Assembly: GCF_000213175.1 (NCBI RefSeq)
Contig: NW_009799099.1
Location: 2,162,282-2,226,281 of the forward strand
Reading direction: 5' to 3'
DNA length: 64,000 bases
Source of the DNA: Neurospora tetrasperma FGSC 2508
Lineage: Eukaryota; Ascomycota; Sordariomycetes; Sordariales; Sordariaceae
Made by a program: the position numbers and the translations under genes. Below are positions 14,309-24,114 of the stretch, piece after piece; position 1 is the stretch's first letter, and each line of letters starts with the position of its first letter. The notes beneath the pieces are model-generated. The model worked only from the letters and a program-made list of their open reading frames with translations. It ran no database searches and had not been told where the DNA came from.

Positions 14309-14614
14309 GTAGTCGGACGGTCCTTTAACCTCGTTAACTTTTTCGGTTTCTTGAAAAGGCATTGAGTTGCAAAAACGCGAACAACGCCTGGACAACCCAT
14401 CGTTCGTTGACTCCCACCACAGCCAGTCCCCACATCAGCGCCAACTGCCGCTCATCATCCAGCAGTACTCGACACAAGCATCACGCCCCGGATACATCAA
14501 CGCACATACGTACGGTCCCACACTCTCGGGACCTCGTTGCCCGACATACCCTCCGGCCATCAACTCTTTAGTCCACCGGGCCAGCAAGGCTTAGGACCCG
14601 AATCCTATTCGACC

Positions 14615-16543
14615 ATGAACCCCAACGGACCAGCCGACGTTTACTACGGACAAATGTCCCAGGGCAGTTCGATGCCCGTAACGACGGTACCTTCCCACTC
14701 CCATTACGCTTCTCAGCAGCCTCCGCCACTGTTGCAACCTGGTTCAACCTATGCTCACCAGTATGGTAACCCCCAATACGGATATGCCAACGCTCTTAGC
14801 TCGCCGGCTTCGATCCCGCCGTCTCTCCCCCCGTCCATGAACTCGATGGCCGGCCAATCGGTCTTGCCGCTTCCTGGTAGCGGCAGCATGAATCCTGCTG
14901 TTTACGCCGGCGGCGGTTTCGACACAACTGGCCAAGTAGCACCCCCCGGTATGAAGCCCCGTGTCACTGCCACGCTGTGGGAGGATGAAGGCAGTCTGTG
15001 CTTCCAGGTTGAAGCAAGAGGCATCTGTGTTGCTCGCAGGGAAGACAATGCCATGATCAACGGCACCAAGCTCCTCAATGTCGCTGGCATGACCCGCGGA
15101 CGCCGTGACGGTATTCTCAAGAGCGAGAAGGTCCGTCACGTTGTGAAGATTGGGCCGATGCACCTCAAGGGTGTCTGGATCCCCTTTGAGAGAGCTTTGG
15201 ATTTTGCCAACAAGGAGAAGATTACAGAGCTTCTTTATCCTCTGTTCGTACACAACATCGGTGCCCTCCTCTACCATCCCACCAACCAGAGCCGGACCAG
15301 CCAGGTCATGGCTGCTGCTGAACAACGCAGGAAAGACAGCCACGGCCAACTTCGCGGGCCCCCCGGGTTGCCATCCCTCCAACAACATCATCACCATTCC
15401 ATGCTTCCAGGCCCCCCGTCCTTGCCCTCGCATCCTTCCATGGGACGGCCGGCGCTTGACCGTGCACACACCTTCCCTACACCGCCAACTAGTGCCTCGA
15501 GCGTGATGGGCCCAATGGGCAATTCGGACGGCTATCAGTGGAGCCAACAGAGCATGAATGGCACGCAGGGCAACAGCTCGCTTTCTCTCGACACAAACCT
15601 TGGTAGCAACGCTCGGTCGATGCCAAGCACGCCGGCAACGACGCCGCCAGGTTCGACAATCCAGAGCATGCAGAACTATCCGCCCGTCAGCCAGTCGTAC
15701 GAAAGCTCTCGACAGATGTACCAGGGACAGTCTGCTCAACAAGCTCAGTACCAGAGCCAACAGCACTACTCTAGCCAACCGCAGCATCAAGAGCGGTCCG
15801 TCTACAGCCAAAGCAGCTATATCAAGAACGATATGGGCCCGCCGTCTGGTAGACCTACCGGCCAGTCCAATGACGCATCCGACTCCAAGCCGCCTACTGG
15901 CATGATTCACCAAGGCCAAGGGCAGAGTGACCCCGGCACTCATGCAGGTTCCGAAGAGGATGATGATGCGAATAACGAGGCCGAGTATACCCACGACAGC
16001 GGTGGCTATGATGCGAACCGCGGGTCTTACAACTACAACACACAAGCCGTTAACTCGCTGCCGCACGATCACGGTCTTGCTCCTGAAATTGGCGGTTCCC
16101 CCCATCAAGCTGGATCAGGCCGCGCAACCCCAAGAACCGCAGCGGCGCCTCCGAGCTACTATTCTGCGCAGGGTTACCATACTCCCCCGCGCGGCCAACC
16201 CTCGAGCAGCTTGTACAATGTTATGAGCAACGAGCGAACCGGTAGCAACGGCACTCAGGGAAATGAGATGTACGCGGGCCAGGCTGACATGCCCAGTTCC
16301 CTGCCGAACGGCTACTCGGCCCAGCCATCCGTTATGAACGGGAGCTCCGGTGGGCTGAAGCGAGGACGGGACGATGACGATGATGGCGGTAGGCCTACGA
16401 CCGGCGCCCCAAACTTGGGTCCAGGAATGGATATGAAGCGTCGCAAAACGATGATGGACGGCGGCAGCCTCCCATCACCTACATACACCGCCACTATGGC
16501 GCAAGCCGCACCTCCAGCTATCGCGGCCCACAGGCGGAGATAA
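14615..16543 (+). CDS. asm-1: APSES transcription factor ASM-1 / StuA
   Basis: A 642-residue protein encoded in one uninterrupted frame. The APSES DNA-binding domain spans about residues 115-220 and contains the hallmark stretches VTATLWEDEG, ARREDNAMINGTKLLN and GVWIPFERALDFANKE. The N-terminus is rich in Pro, Ser, Tyr and Gln. The long C-terminal half is Gln/Ser-rich with an acidic EEDDD patch, ending in basic KRGR and KRRK clusters typical of a nuclear localisation signal. StuA/ASM-1 proteins bind DNA in the nucleus and control development, including aerial hyphae, conidiation and female fertility in Neurospora. The start is the first ATG after a 300-base ATG-free leader; an in-frame non-ATG extension upstream (14,537) is disregarded. 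Sequence matches what I know of Neurospora ASM-1 very closely, which suggests a near relative. Confidence 0.96.
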   Translation: MNPNGPADVYYGQMSQGSSMPVTTVPSHSHYASQQPPPLLQPGSTYAHQYGNPQYGYANALSSPASIPPSLPPSMNSMAGQSVLPLPGSGSMNPAVYAGGGFDTTGQVAPPGMKPRVTATLWEDEGSLCFQVEARGICVARREDNAMINGTKLLNVAGMTRGRRDGILKSEKVRHVVKIGPMHLKGVWIPFERALDFANKEKITELLYPLFVHNIGALLYHPTNQSRTSQVMAAAEQRRKDSHGQLRGPPGLPSLQQHHHHSMLPGPPSLPSHPSMGRPALDRAHTFPTPPTSASSVMGPMGNSDGYQWSQQSMNGTQGNSSLSLDTNLGSNARSMPSTPATTPPGSTIQSMQNYPPVSQSYESSRQMYQGQSAQQAQYQSQQHYSSQPQHQERSVYSQSSYIKNDMGPPSGRPTGQSNDASDSKPPTGMIHQGQGQSDPGTHAGSEEDDDANNEAEYTHDSGGYDANRGSYNYNTQAVNSLPHDHGLAPEIGGSPHQAGSGRATPRTAAAPPSYYSAQGYHTPPRGQPSSSLYNVMSNERTGSNGTQGNEMYAGQADMPSSLPNGYSAQPSVMNGSSGGLKRGRDDDDDGGRPTTGAPNLGPGMDMKRRKTMMDGGSLPSPTYTATMAQAAPPAIAAHRRR

Positions 16544-17710
16544 ACAATGAGTGAGGGGTATATCGCCAAACTTGATGCCCGACCCCTCTGGAAGTGTCTC
16601 GTGCCATTTTCCTTTTCTTTTGTTGTTTTATGACGCTTTCATGTTCGGCTTGACGACGCTTATGACCTTTATGTTATGACTTTTGTTCGACTAAAAAAAG
16701 GTGGGACGGGAGTGGGTGTTGTCGAGAAGCGTGGGGGGGGAAGGGGGTGGTATGCTTCTTTTTATCTCGTCTGATTTCGGCTTGGAAACACATTGGCTCG
16801 GTGGGCTGCCTTTCTCAGGGTCACGACTTTATGAAGGAGCTTGTAAATACGACTTTAGAGGATCATCATCAATGCATGCGTGGGTTGAATGGTGCCTGAG
16901 GAGCCTTGGGTTAGCCTTCATCACTCAACTCTTTTTATAGCGTACCTTACTTTTACACTTCACGGGAAATCCATCCAATATGTGCTGCTGTGGCGTTTTA
17001 TGTGCCGGGACCTGACACTACGCGATAATAATAGCGGAAAATGGAAGTCGAGATACGCAAGTAGCACGGCAACGCACGTCCCTCGTTTGACTCGAACAGG
17101 CTCACACCTGACAGGACCAGGGACGCCAGGGGCAAGATGGGCACATTGGATCGATTGTAGAAGTCGTGGTTCCGGTAGGTACCTACTAATGGTAAGCTCA
17201 AGCTGAGCTCTTCTGCGTAGTGTACGGGGTACATCTGGGCCACGGGGCAGCATTCACCTCAAGGTACCTAAGTAACTACCTGCTAGGCCGGGCCGTTAAG
17301 CACAAGTGGAAGGGAAGCACAGGTTGCCATCCAATGCCAGCCGGGCAGGCTCGTCAGGCCCCCCCAGGGCATTTTAGAGGGAGGGACACACAGCGCGACT
17401 GCCCCTGGCGACGGTTGCATGCTGGGGAAACAAAAGAAATGAAACACAAGTGCAGGCGGGGGGGTAACGCTCAACGCAACCTCTCTCGACCTGGACGTCA
17501 ATCGCAGCCCACACTTTTGCTCATTTCCTGTGATGAAAGGAATCCCTCTGCATCCACAACCACCATCGACCGCGACCAAGACCCGATTCATCCCCCACTA
17601 TTTCCGCCTTCGACTAGTCTAGGGGAATACCTCGGGGGCTGTAGCAAGCAAGGCACGCCACGCTTGGTTTGGTTACGCCCTCGTCTGCGGCTCCGACGAC
17701 GCAGATTAGG
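16544..17710. other. Intergenic: asm-1 3' end to coiled-coil gene
   Basis: This should hold the asm-1 3' UTR and the leader and promoter of the next + strand gene. Copies of GGTAGGTACCTA-type words appear near 17,173 and 17,263. No supported gene is present. Confidence 0.5.
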
Positions 17711-20215
17711 ATGCTTGGGCCGCTTTCGCCGATGCCGACTTCTGTTCCTCTCAATCTTTCAACCCCTATTAGCGACCGTCGACAAGAAATTTCCGACATC
17801 ATGGATATGGATCTAGATGACGCTCCTTCGAGGAGAAACAATACACAGCAAACTACCGCGGGCGACAACGCCGACAACAGCAAGAGCAGCGAAGCTGACA
17901 ACACGACATCGCCGCCCATCAGTCGTGATCCCTCGCCGCCGAAATCTGCCCGCCCCATGTCGCGCATCATCTCTGGCAACGAGCTCTCCCCTCTCAAGAT
18001 TCTCCAGCACCAGGCGCAACCGCAGCCATTGCCGGAAAGCGCCGACTCCCCTCTATCGCCCGTGGCAAAGAGTATGGCCCCGCCCCCGCTTCCCCAAAGC
18101 GCCCGCAAAACACCCATCAAGCGTTTCCCCGTCAAGGTCAACCCTTCATTGCCTGGCAGCGAGACGACGCGCTCCTCGTCACGAGACTCGCAAGATCGTC
18201 GGATAAGCCTGCAGGACGTGATACGTGAAAACGGAGGCATCAAGCAAGCCATCGACATATTCGAGGACGACGATGTTGACATGACCGGCATCGAGGGAGA
18301 CAGTGGTTCTAAGGACACACTGCTACAAAATACGTCAGGCAATAGCACGGGCAGCGAACATGAACAGGCGACACGCGAAGAATCCGTCTGCGAAGGGAAC
18401 GATACCATTGTTAGCACATTCAGCACATTTTCGGCTGTCCCAGACCTCACCAAGTTTTCACACATGCGATCCGAGAGCGCAAGCAGGTTTCCGGTGCTTG
18501 GTGGAGGGGTATCGCCTACAAAACAGACACCGCGCGTAAACGGCCTGGTGCCTAACAATAAAACAACGACCGGGAAGAAGAGAGACTTCGACTCGGGCAA
18601 CGCCTCAAACCTGCTAGACTTTACGGATTCGTCACGATATGGAGGCTATGGAGCACCACAGGCGTCGCCCACACGCCGTACCCAGTTCGCATCGCCGCGG
18701 CCTGGTAGCACTGACCTTGCCACCACGACGCCCCACCGCCCGGGCAGCAATCTTTCCAACATTCTCGATTTCGACATCCCACCGATGCCGACACCGCGTA
18801 GCGTCCCAACTATTACCCCGCGCGAACTCGAAACCCTGAAATCGGGCTTCCTTTCCGAGATCAGCAGCCTCAAGGCCTCGCTGAGCGGCAAGGAAGCAGA
18901 AGTCACGTCGCTGAAAACCGCTGTGAGCGACGCCGAGAAGCGGGTCGGCGAGTGCATGGAACGGCTTCACGAGGTGGAGAGCATGCATGAGTCACTAGAG
19001 GCCGAGAAAAATACCTGGGAGCGACGGGGGCGAGAAATGGAGGCCGTGTTGCGGCAGGTCAAGGAGGAGATTGTGCTCGGTCGGCGCGAGAGGGAGGAGC
19101 TCGAGTTCAAGCTGGACGAGGCCGAGAAGCGTCGGGAGGCGGCCGAGATGATGGCCCAGGATGCCGAGAGCAAGATGGCTGGCATGCGTGCTGGTAAGGC
19201 CAGCGCGGAGGCCGCTGCTCACGAGTCGCCTGACAAGGCAAGGGGACAGCCATCATCCAACAAAGAGGTGGAGATGGCGGTGGAACGCGTGGCTCGTGAG
19301 CTTCATGCGCTGTACAAGAGCAAGCATGAAACCAAGGTGGCGGCGCTCAAGAAGAGTTACGAGAGTCGCTGGGAGAAGAAGGTGCGCGACTTGCAGACGC
19401 AGGTGGACGAGCTTAGCCGGGAGAACGAGGAGTTGCGAAAACAGAGGGACCAAGATAAGACGGCGTTGGCGACTCTTAACCCGGCGCGGCTTACTGAGCT
19501 GGAGGAGGAGCGCAAGGCCGATCGGGCGCGGAATGCCGTGCAGATCAGGGAGTTCGAGGCCGAGGTGGAGAAGCTCGTGGCTATTCTCCAAACAGTCAAG
19601 GACGATAACGATGAACTCAGGGCACTCTTGGAACAGGAGAGAGTTGAAAAGGGAGAACTAGTTCGTCTCGCCGAGGAGATGATGAGCATGCAACAAGAAC
19701 CGCCCACGCCCGCGCCCGCACCTGCGCCTACCCACCTATCGACCTCCAATGGCCGGGGACGTGCCGACCGTAGGGGAAGCGATGTCAGCGCCACTAGTAA
19801 CGGCGACAGCGGTCATCACGCGCCGCAGCCAGCGAGTATGACCTCCAAGATTGGAGCGAAGCCACGACTTGGTCTCGGAGGTGGGCCGGGAGCCGTACGT
19901 GCGCCCATAAAGACACAGTCAGCATCCGGAATCGCTCCTCCGTCGGGTATGGAGGGGGCCTTCCGGGCTGGTGGTGTCGGACGCCCAACTAGCATGAGGG
20001 CGCCTGGAGGAAGTGGTCTCGGGCTGAAGGTCTCGGCGGGGACCAGAATTGGGCTCGGTGGCGGCTCGGGTCATGGAAGGGCTCAGAGCGCTACGACATC
20101 AGGACCAAATGGCGTGAGTGGGTTGCCGCGGCCGGGGTCGGGGATGGGATTGAGAGGTAGCGGGACCTTGGGTGGTGGTGGCTTCGGTGGTACGGGAGGT
20201 TATCGGGGACACTGA
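17711..20215 (+). CDS. Large coiled-coil protein, possible TACC-like spindle factor
   Basis: A single-exon frame of 834 residues from the ATG at 17711. The open frame extends further 5' only through a non-ATG codon. The N-terminal ~370 residues are disordered, rich in Ser/Pro/Asp, with proline-directed SP and TP sites and two short LLDF/ILDF motifs. Residues from about 380 to 670 form long heptad-rich coiled coils with strongly Glu/Lys/Arg-rich sequence, including the segment VARELHALYKSKHETKVAAL. The C-terminus is Gly/Arg-rich with repeated GLG and GLGGG units. Architecture (disordered head, conserved coiled-coil tail) fits cytoskeletal or spindle-pole proteins, and I suspect relationship to the TACC/Alp7 family, but I cannot confirm it. 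Other coiled-coil scaffolds (septal or kinetochore) remain possible. Confidence 0.85.
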   Translation: MLGPLSPMPTSVPLNLSTPISDRRQEISDIMDMDLDDAPSRRNNTQQTTAGDNADNSKSSEADNTTSPPISRDPSPPKSARPMSRIISGNELSPLKILQHQAQPQPLPESADSPLSPVAKSMAPPPLPQSARKTPIKRFPVKVNPSLPGSETTRSSSRDSQDRRISLQDVIRENGGIKQAIDIFEDDDVDMTGIEGDSGSKDTLLQNTSGNSTGSEHEQATREESVCEGNDTIVSTFSTFSAVPDLTKFSHMRSESASRFPVLGGGVSPTKQTPRVNGLVPNNKTTTGKKRDFDSGNASNLLDFTDSSRYGGYGAPQASPTRRTQFASPRPGSTDLATTTPHRPGSNLSNILDFDIPPMPTPRSVPTITPRELETLKSGFLSEISSLKASLSGKEAEVTSLKTAVSDAEKRVGECMERLHEVESMHESLEAEKNTWERRGREMEAVLRQVKEEIVLGRREREELEFKLDEAEKRREAAEMMAQDAESKMAGMRAGKASAEAAAHESPDKARGQPSSNKEVEMAVERVARELHALYKSKHETKVAALKKSYESRWEKKVRDLQTQVDELSRENEELRKQRDQDKTALATLNPARLTELEEERKADRARNAVQIREFEAEVEKLVAILQTVKDDNDELRALLEQERVEKGELVRLAEEMMSMQQEPPTPAPAPAPTHLSTSNGRGRADRRGSDVSATSNGDSGHHAPQPASMTSKIGAKPRLGLGGGPGAVRAPIKTQSASGIAPPSGMEGAFRAGGVGRPTSMRAPGGSGLGLKVSAGTRIGLGGGSGHGRAQSATTSGPNGVSGLPRPGSGMGLRGSGTLGGGGFGGTGGYRGH

Positions 20216-21037
20216 GGAAGTGTGACCAAGCCTACTACAAGTACTACCCAAGCCAAGCCTGGTTGCCCTCTTGTTATGAAGGTTTTGAAGCAGCAAGACA
20301 AAGGAGGTGGAAACGAGGGGAGCTATGGTGACACAACCAAAACGACAGCGAAACGAACTGATGCGAAATGAGTGCGTTCCATTTACCTTTTTGACTTTTC
20401 TACCTTATATCCACATACACCCTTGTTTTGCCTTTTGTCTGGCTAGGTCAAGGGCGAGACTTGTGTCTTTAGGATCTGTACAACAACACAGATGGAGTAA
20501 TACAATCATGTTTCTGTTTGTTCTATACCATGCTTGCGTCTCCTCTACATATAGACATGATCGGTGCCATAGATACATACATACCCTTTGCTTCAGGAAT
20601 TGTTAGTCAGTCATCTTCTTTCGTCGAATACCCTTTGACGCGCCACTGTCATAAGCCTTTGAAACCGTGGCGGCTTTGGCTAGAGCTCTATATACGTCAA
20701 CTGCCATGCTCACGGTATACTCGTCCCTCGGACCGTCAGCATGGGTGCTTTGCCAGGTCGATTAAGACAGATTTACAGATAGAGTTGAATCTTGACGCAG
20801 TCATCATGTCAGCCAATATACTACTGCGTTCGACGGAAACTGGTTGATCAACCACAGTGTCTTTCTACTATGCCCCCAAATACAGAGAAACAAGATGGGA
20901 TGAAAAGCTTGGACTTGTAATCTCTAAACCACCCATGATTTTCCCACCTTTTGAGCCCCGTTGATAAGTGAAAAAAACAAACAAACAAACAAACAAACAA
21001 ACAAACTTCAAGCCATTGCCGCGCGTTCGACTCAACT
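20216..21037. other. Convergent intergenic region
   Basis: Two genes converge here, so the stretch should contain both 3' UTRs. It holds an AAAC microsatellite near 20,971-21,006 and no supported gene. Confidence 0.5.
20971..21006. repeat. AAAC tetranucleotide microsatellite
   Basis: About seven tandem copies of a tetranucleotide (AAAC on the + strand) follow a short A-run. They lie just beyond the 3' end of the gamma-glutamyl phosphate reductase gene, probably in its 3' UTR. Confidence 0.9.
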
Positions 21038-22372
21038 TTAAATCGCCAACCTCTCATGCTTGAACCTCCTTTTCCCCTCTCCCTCTCCATAAACCGCACT
21101 GACATGTCCCTGCCCCCTAATCTTGTACTTGTAAATCATTAACCCCTCCAAGCCCACAGGACCGCGTGAGTGGATCTTGTTAGTGCTAATACCGACTTCA
21201 GTACCAAAGCCGTAGCGCATACCGTCCGCGAATCGGGTCGACGCGTTCCAGTACGCGCCCGAGGCGTCCACGGCCGACATGAAGCGCTCAGCCTCGGCCT
21301 GGTCCGCGGTCAAGATCGCTTCGGTGTGGTGCGACCCGTGCGTGTTGATGTGGGCGATGGCTGCTGACAGGTCGGGGACGGTCTTGACTGCAAGGGTGAG
21401 GGAGAGAAATTCCGTGTTGTAATCCTCGGGAGTGGCGTCTTTGATGTTGGTGATCTCGGGGGAAAGGGCGGCCGTGGAGGCGGCGTCGCATCGCAGCTCA
21501 ACGCCCTTGGCGGCCAGGGCGGAGGCGACGGCGGGGAAGACAGTGGTGAGAGCGGATTCTTGGACAAGTAGGGTCTCGACGCTATTGCAGGCGGCCGGGT
21601 AGCTGGTCTTGGCGTCGACGACGACGTCAGCGGCCAGCTTGGCGTCGGCAGAAGCCGTCAGATAGATGGAACAGAGGCCATCAGCGTGGCCGAGGACGGG
21701 GATCTTGGTGTTCTCCTTGATGTACCGGACCAGCTCGTTGGATCCGCGGGGGATGACGAGGTCAATGTCGCGGTCGAGGGCGAGCAGCTGGGGGATGGAC
21801 TCGCGCGTGGTAACGAGCTGGATGGCGTCGTTGGGTACCTGGGTTTGCGAGAGCGCATTGGAGATGGCGGTGCTGATGGCCACAAACGACTCGGTCGACT
21901 CCTTGCCGCCCTTGAGGATGGCCGCGTTGCCGGACTTGACGGCCAGCGCGGCAATGTTGGCGATCACCTCCGGGCGAGCCTCGAAGATGATGAGCAGCAC
22001 GCCGATCGGGCAGGTGACGCGCTCCAGCTCGAGGCCGTCGTCCAGCTTGGTACGAAGGGTGACGCGCCCGACGGGGTCCTCCAGGTCGCGCACGTCCAAG
22101 ATGCCCTTGAGCATGTCCTCCCACTTGCCCGTCTTGCCCAGGTCGAGGCGGGACACCAGGCTGGCGCTCAGCTTGCCGTCGGCAGCGGCTTGGCGGGCCA
22201 GCTCAAGGTCGCGGGCGTTGGCGGCCAGAATTTCGTCGCGCGCGGCAGTGAGGCCGGCGTGGATGACCGTCAGGGCGTCGTTGCGGGCCTCGGCCGAGAG
22301 CGTGGCCAGCACGTGGGAGGCCGACTTGGCCGCCCGAGCCGCATCGGCGGGACTTGCGTTGGTGAGAGACAT
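21038..22372 (-). CDS. PRO2: Gamma-glutamyl phosphate reductase (glutamate-5-semialdehyde dehydrogenase)
   Basis: A 444-residue single-exon protein. It catalyses the NADPH-dependent reduction of gamma-glutamyl phosphate to glutamate-5-semialdehyde, the second step of proline synthesis from glutamate, probably in the cytosol. Diagnostic stretches include CPIGVLLIIFEARPEV (nucleotide-binding region), AILKGGKES, LVIPRGSNELV, and the catalytic-cysteine segment YPAACNSVETLLV. The C-terminal part carries the family sequence GFGTEVGISTNKIHSRGPVG. Length agrees with yeast Pro2 (about 456) and bacterial ProA (about 417), so the protein looks complete. It is transcribed toward the preceding coiled-coil gene and divergently from the MFS transporter gene. 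Assignment is secure; the Neurospora locus name is probably pro-3, which I give only as recollection. Confidence 0.96.
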   Translation of the reverse strand: MSLTNASPADAARAAKSASHVLATLSAEARNDALTVIHAGLTAARDEILAANARDLELARQAAADGKLSASLVSRLDLGKTGKWEDMLKGILDVRDLEDPVGRVTLRTKLDDGLELERVTCPIGVLLIIFEARPEVIANIAALAVKSGNAAILKGGKESTESFVAISTAISNALSQTQVPNDAIQLVTTRESIPQLLALDRDIDLVIPRGSNELVRYIKENTKIPVLGHADGLCSIYLTASADAKLAADVVVDAKTSYPAACNSVETLLVQESALTTVFPAVASALAAKGVELRCDAASTAALSPEITNIKDATPEDYNTEFLSLTLAVKTVPDLSAAIAHINTHGSHHTEAILTADQAEAERFMSAVDASGAYWNASTRFADGMRYGFGTEVGISTNKIHSRGPVGLEGLMIYKYKIRGQGHVSAVYGEGEGKRRFKHERLAI

Positions 22373-24002
22373 GGCTGTGCGTCGTCCTAGTGTAAACCAA
22401 ATTAGCTATATGAGAGGAGACGTTGAAAGTTGGTCATGCTGGCTGGATGGCAACTCACCTGAGGTCAAAAAGTGGGGTTTGACTTATAGAGACGGGGAGT
22501 GATGATAATATGTACAAATATGTACTGTAAGTACCGTTGCGGTGGGTGCAGTGATGTTCCGGGTAGGTACTACCTCTCTATGGGATAACAAAGTTTTGAC
22601 TCAAGGTCCCGCTCTCTCGTTACGGGGATCCAGATGTTCGGCCCGGGGTGTGAGTCAAAGTTCTGGAACTTGTTCCTTCTTGGCCTCTCCGCCCTGTACC
22701 TACTACCTTTAGGTAGCCTCCGCCGTGTCTTCGGCGTCCGTGCCGTTCAACATACACTGGTACACCGTGAGAGGTCTCGCTACGGAGCCGTGCAAGGGGG
22801 AGTTCAATGCCCAAGGGTGCCTGTACACGTACTGTGGTGGCTCCGTAACCGTTCCGTCCAGGCGCCGTTCAGTGGGTAATGCCATCGGATAGTGCATTGC
22901 GTGCCGAAGACCCGAGCGGGAGCGGGCTGGCTCCGGAAGTCGGAAGCGGGAGCCAGCAGGAACCAATAAGAAACGTTTCCCACCGCCCATCACCGGGCCG
23001 TTCTCGGTGCCGCTGCTGTCCTTTTGATCAGGAGCGGCTCGTGCGAGCAACTTGAGATCACATGAACACCGCCAAAACGAGGAAGGGGAAATCCCACGAT
23101 GAATCATTCCGATTGAATGGAACCCAACGTTGTGTCGCCCTTATTGATACAATGTGCCATCATGCGCAACGGAAAGCCATGTGCATATGCCCCGACGTTG
23201 TCACCGTTAACTATCGACATATGCTGTGGAGGGCCTTCGGAACCTCCATTTGTCCAAACTTCGAGGAAGCAGTTCATCCTTTTTCGCGGCCGCTTGGTAA
23301 TGGGTCCATGTCGACGGTGGATGTTCGTGGGCGCCAAGGCAGAATGAAGTGACCTTACACCTCTATGCCTCGTTCTGGAAGGCGCACCCTGGCATCAAGA
23401 TTGCTATCGGCACCTTGCCCAAAGGAGGACACTGAACAGTTGGTGAGCAAGTGCAAGTGCAGTGCGGTGGATTGAATCAACGGACGGCTCACCCGCCCCT
23501 GCCCTTTTCGGTATTCCTGTTCCATGCCGAGGACCAAGTTGGTGCTTCAGCTACTTATCTCAGACTTGTTGCGGTGACCTGACCGACTCCTTCCTCGTTC
23601 TCCTCCTCATCTTGGCTTTGCTGCTCTCTCTATCTTTATTTTATCTTCTTGTCTTGTTACACATCGATATCTTCACTGGTCGGTTTTGTCGCACTACTCG
23701 ATTTATCTACCAGCTGGCGTGTCTTGGTCATCTATATTTCACCGTCGCGAGCACTCGTCTTGCCATTTAGCTTCAACTGTTCATACGTGGGCATATCTTA
23801 GCTATATATTTCCGCTCCCTGCCTTGAACATCGTCGCTGCTCGTTTCCAAGTTCCAAGGGACTGGAATTTGTCCTACAACTGCCCTTTGCGACCATCCAT
23901 AACTCCGTGATAGGCTTTGGGTTTTATCCATACCCGGATTTGCATGGCGGCTCCGAGTGTTCCCTCCACTTACTTATACTCAGATCGCCACCAAGTACCG
24001 CC
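22373..24002. other. Divergent promoter region (PRO2 / MFS transporter)
   Basis: The gap separates two divergently transcribed genes and must contain both promoters. Near 22,565 and 22,697 there are GGTAGGTA/TACCTAC words. Pyrimidine-rich sequence around 23,560-23,680 precedes the transporter gene. The open frames in it look like chance translations. Confidence 0.5.
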
Positions 24003-24114
24003 ATGGACGAACGACATCCAGAAAAAGACTCCCCAAGGCCAGTGGCTCTCGCTAATACACAGGAAACCTTCTCCGGAGGGGTGCCAGAGAAGAAGGGCAC
24101 GAAGGAGCAAATGA
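23944..24114 (+). other. Upstream ORF overlapping the MFS start codon
   Basis: An ATG at 23944 opens a 56-codon frame that ends at 24114. It is out of frame with the transporter and overlaps its first 110 bases. If the transcript starts upstream of 23944, ribosomes would have to scan past or reinitiate beyond this ATG, which could reduce translation. Its context has a purine-free upstream side but G at +4, so leaky scanning is possible. Confidence 0.35.

Larger units (their letters stand above)
31..14614. other. Gene-free tract upstream of asm-1
   Basis: I found no reading frame here that looks like a protein. All open frames are short, overlap on both strands, and have compositions typical of chance translation, with no recognisable domain. 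Base composition is not strikingly AT-rich, so it does not resemble a RIP-mutated repeat. The last part (roughly 13,400-14,614) is pyrimidine-rich, has a T-run near 14,000, and probably contains the asm-1 promoter and leader. Long intergenic regions in front of developmental transcription factors are familiar in filamentous fungi; a long leader or a non-coding transcript is my inference. Confidence 0.6.

Noticed and set aside
14744-16108. 454-codon open frame on the - strand
   Set aside because: It is an antisense shadow of asm-1 caused by its codon bias, with no domain.
17614-18600. 328-codon open frame on the - strand
   Set aside because: Antisense shadow of the coiled-coil gene; Ser/Val-rich without recognisable motifs.
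21666-22502. 278-codon and 234-codon + strand frames
   Set aside because: Antisense shadows of the gamma-glutamyl phosphate reductase gene.
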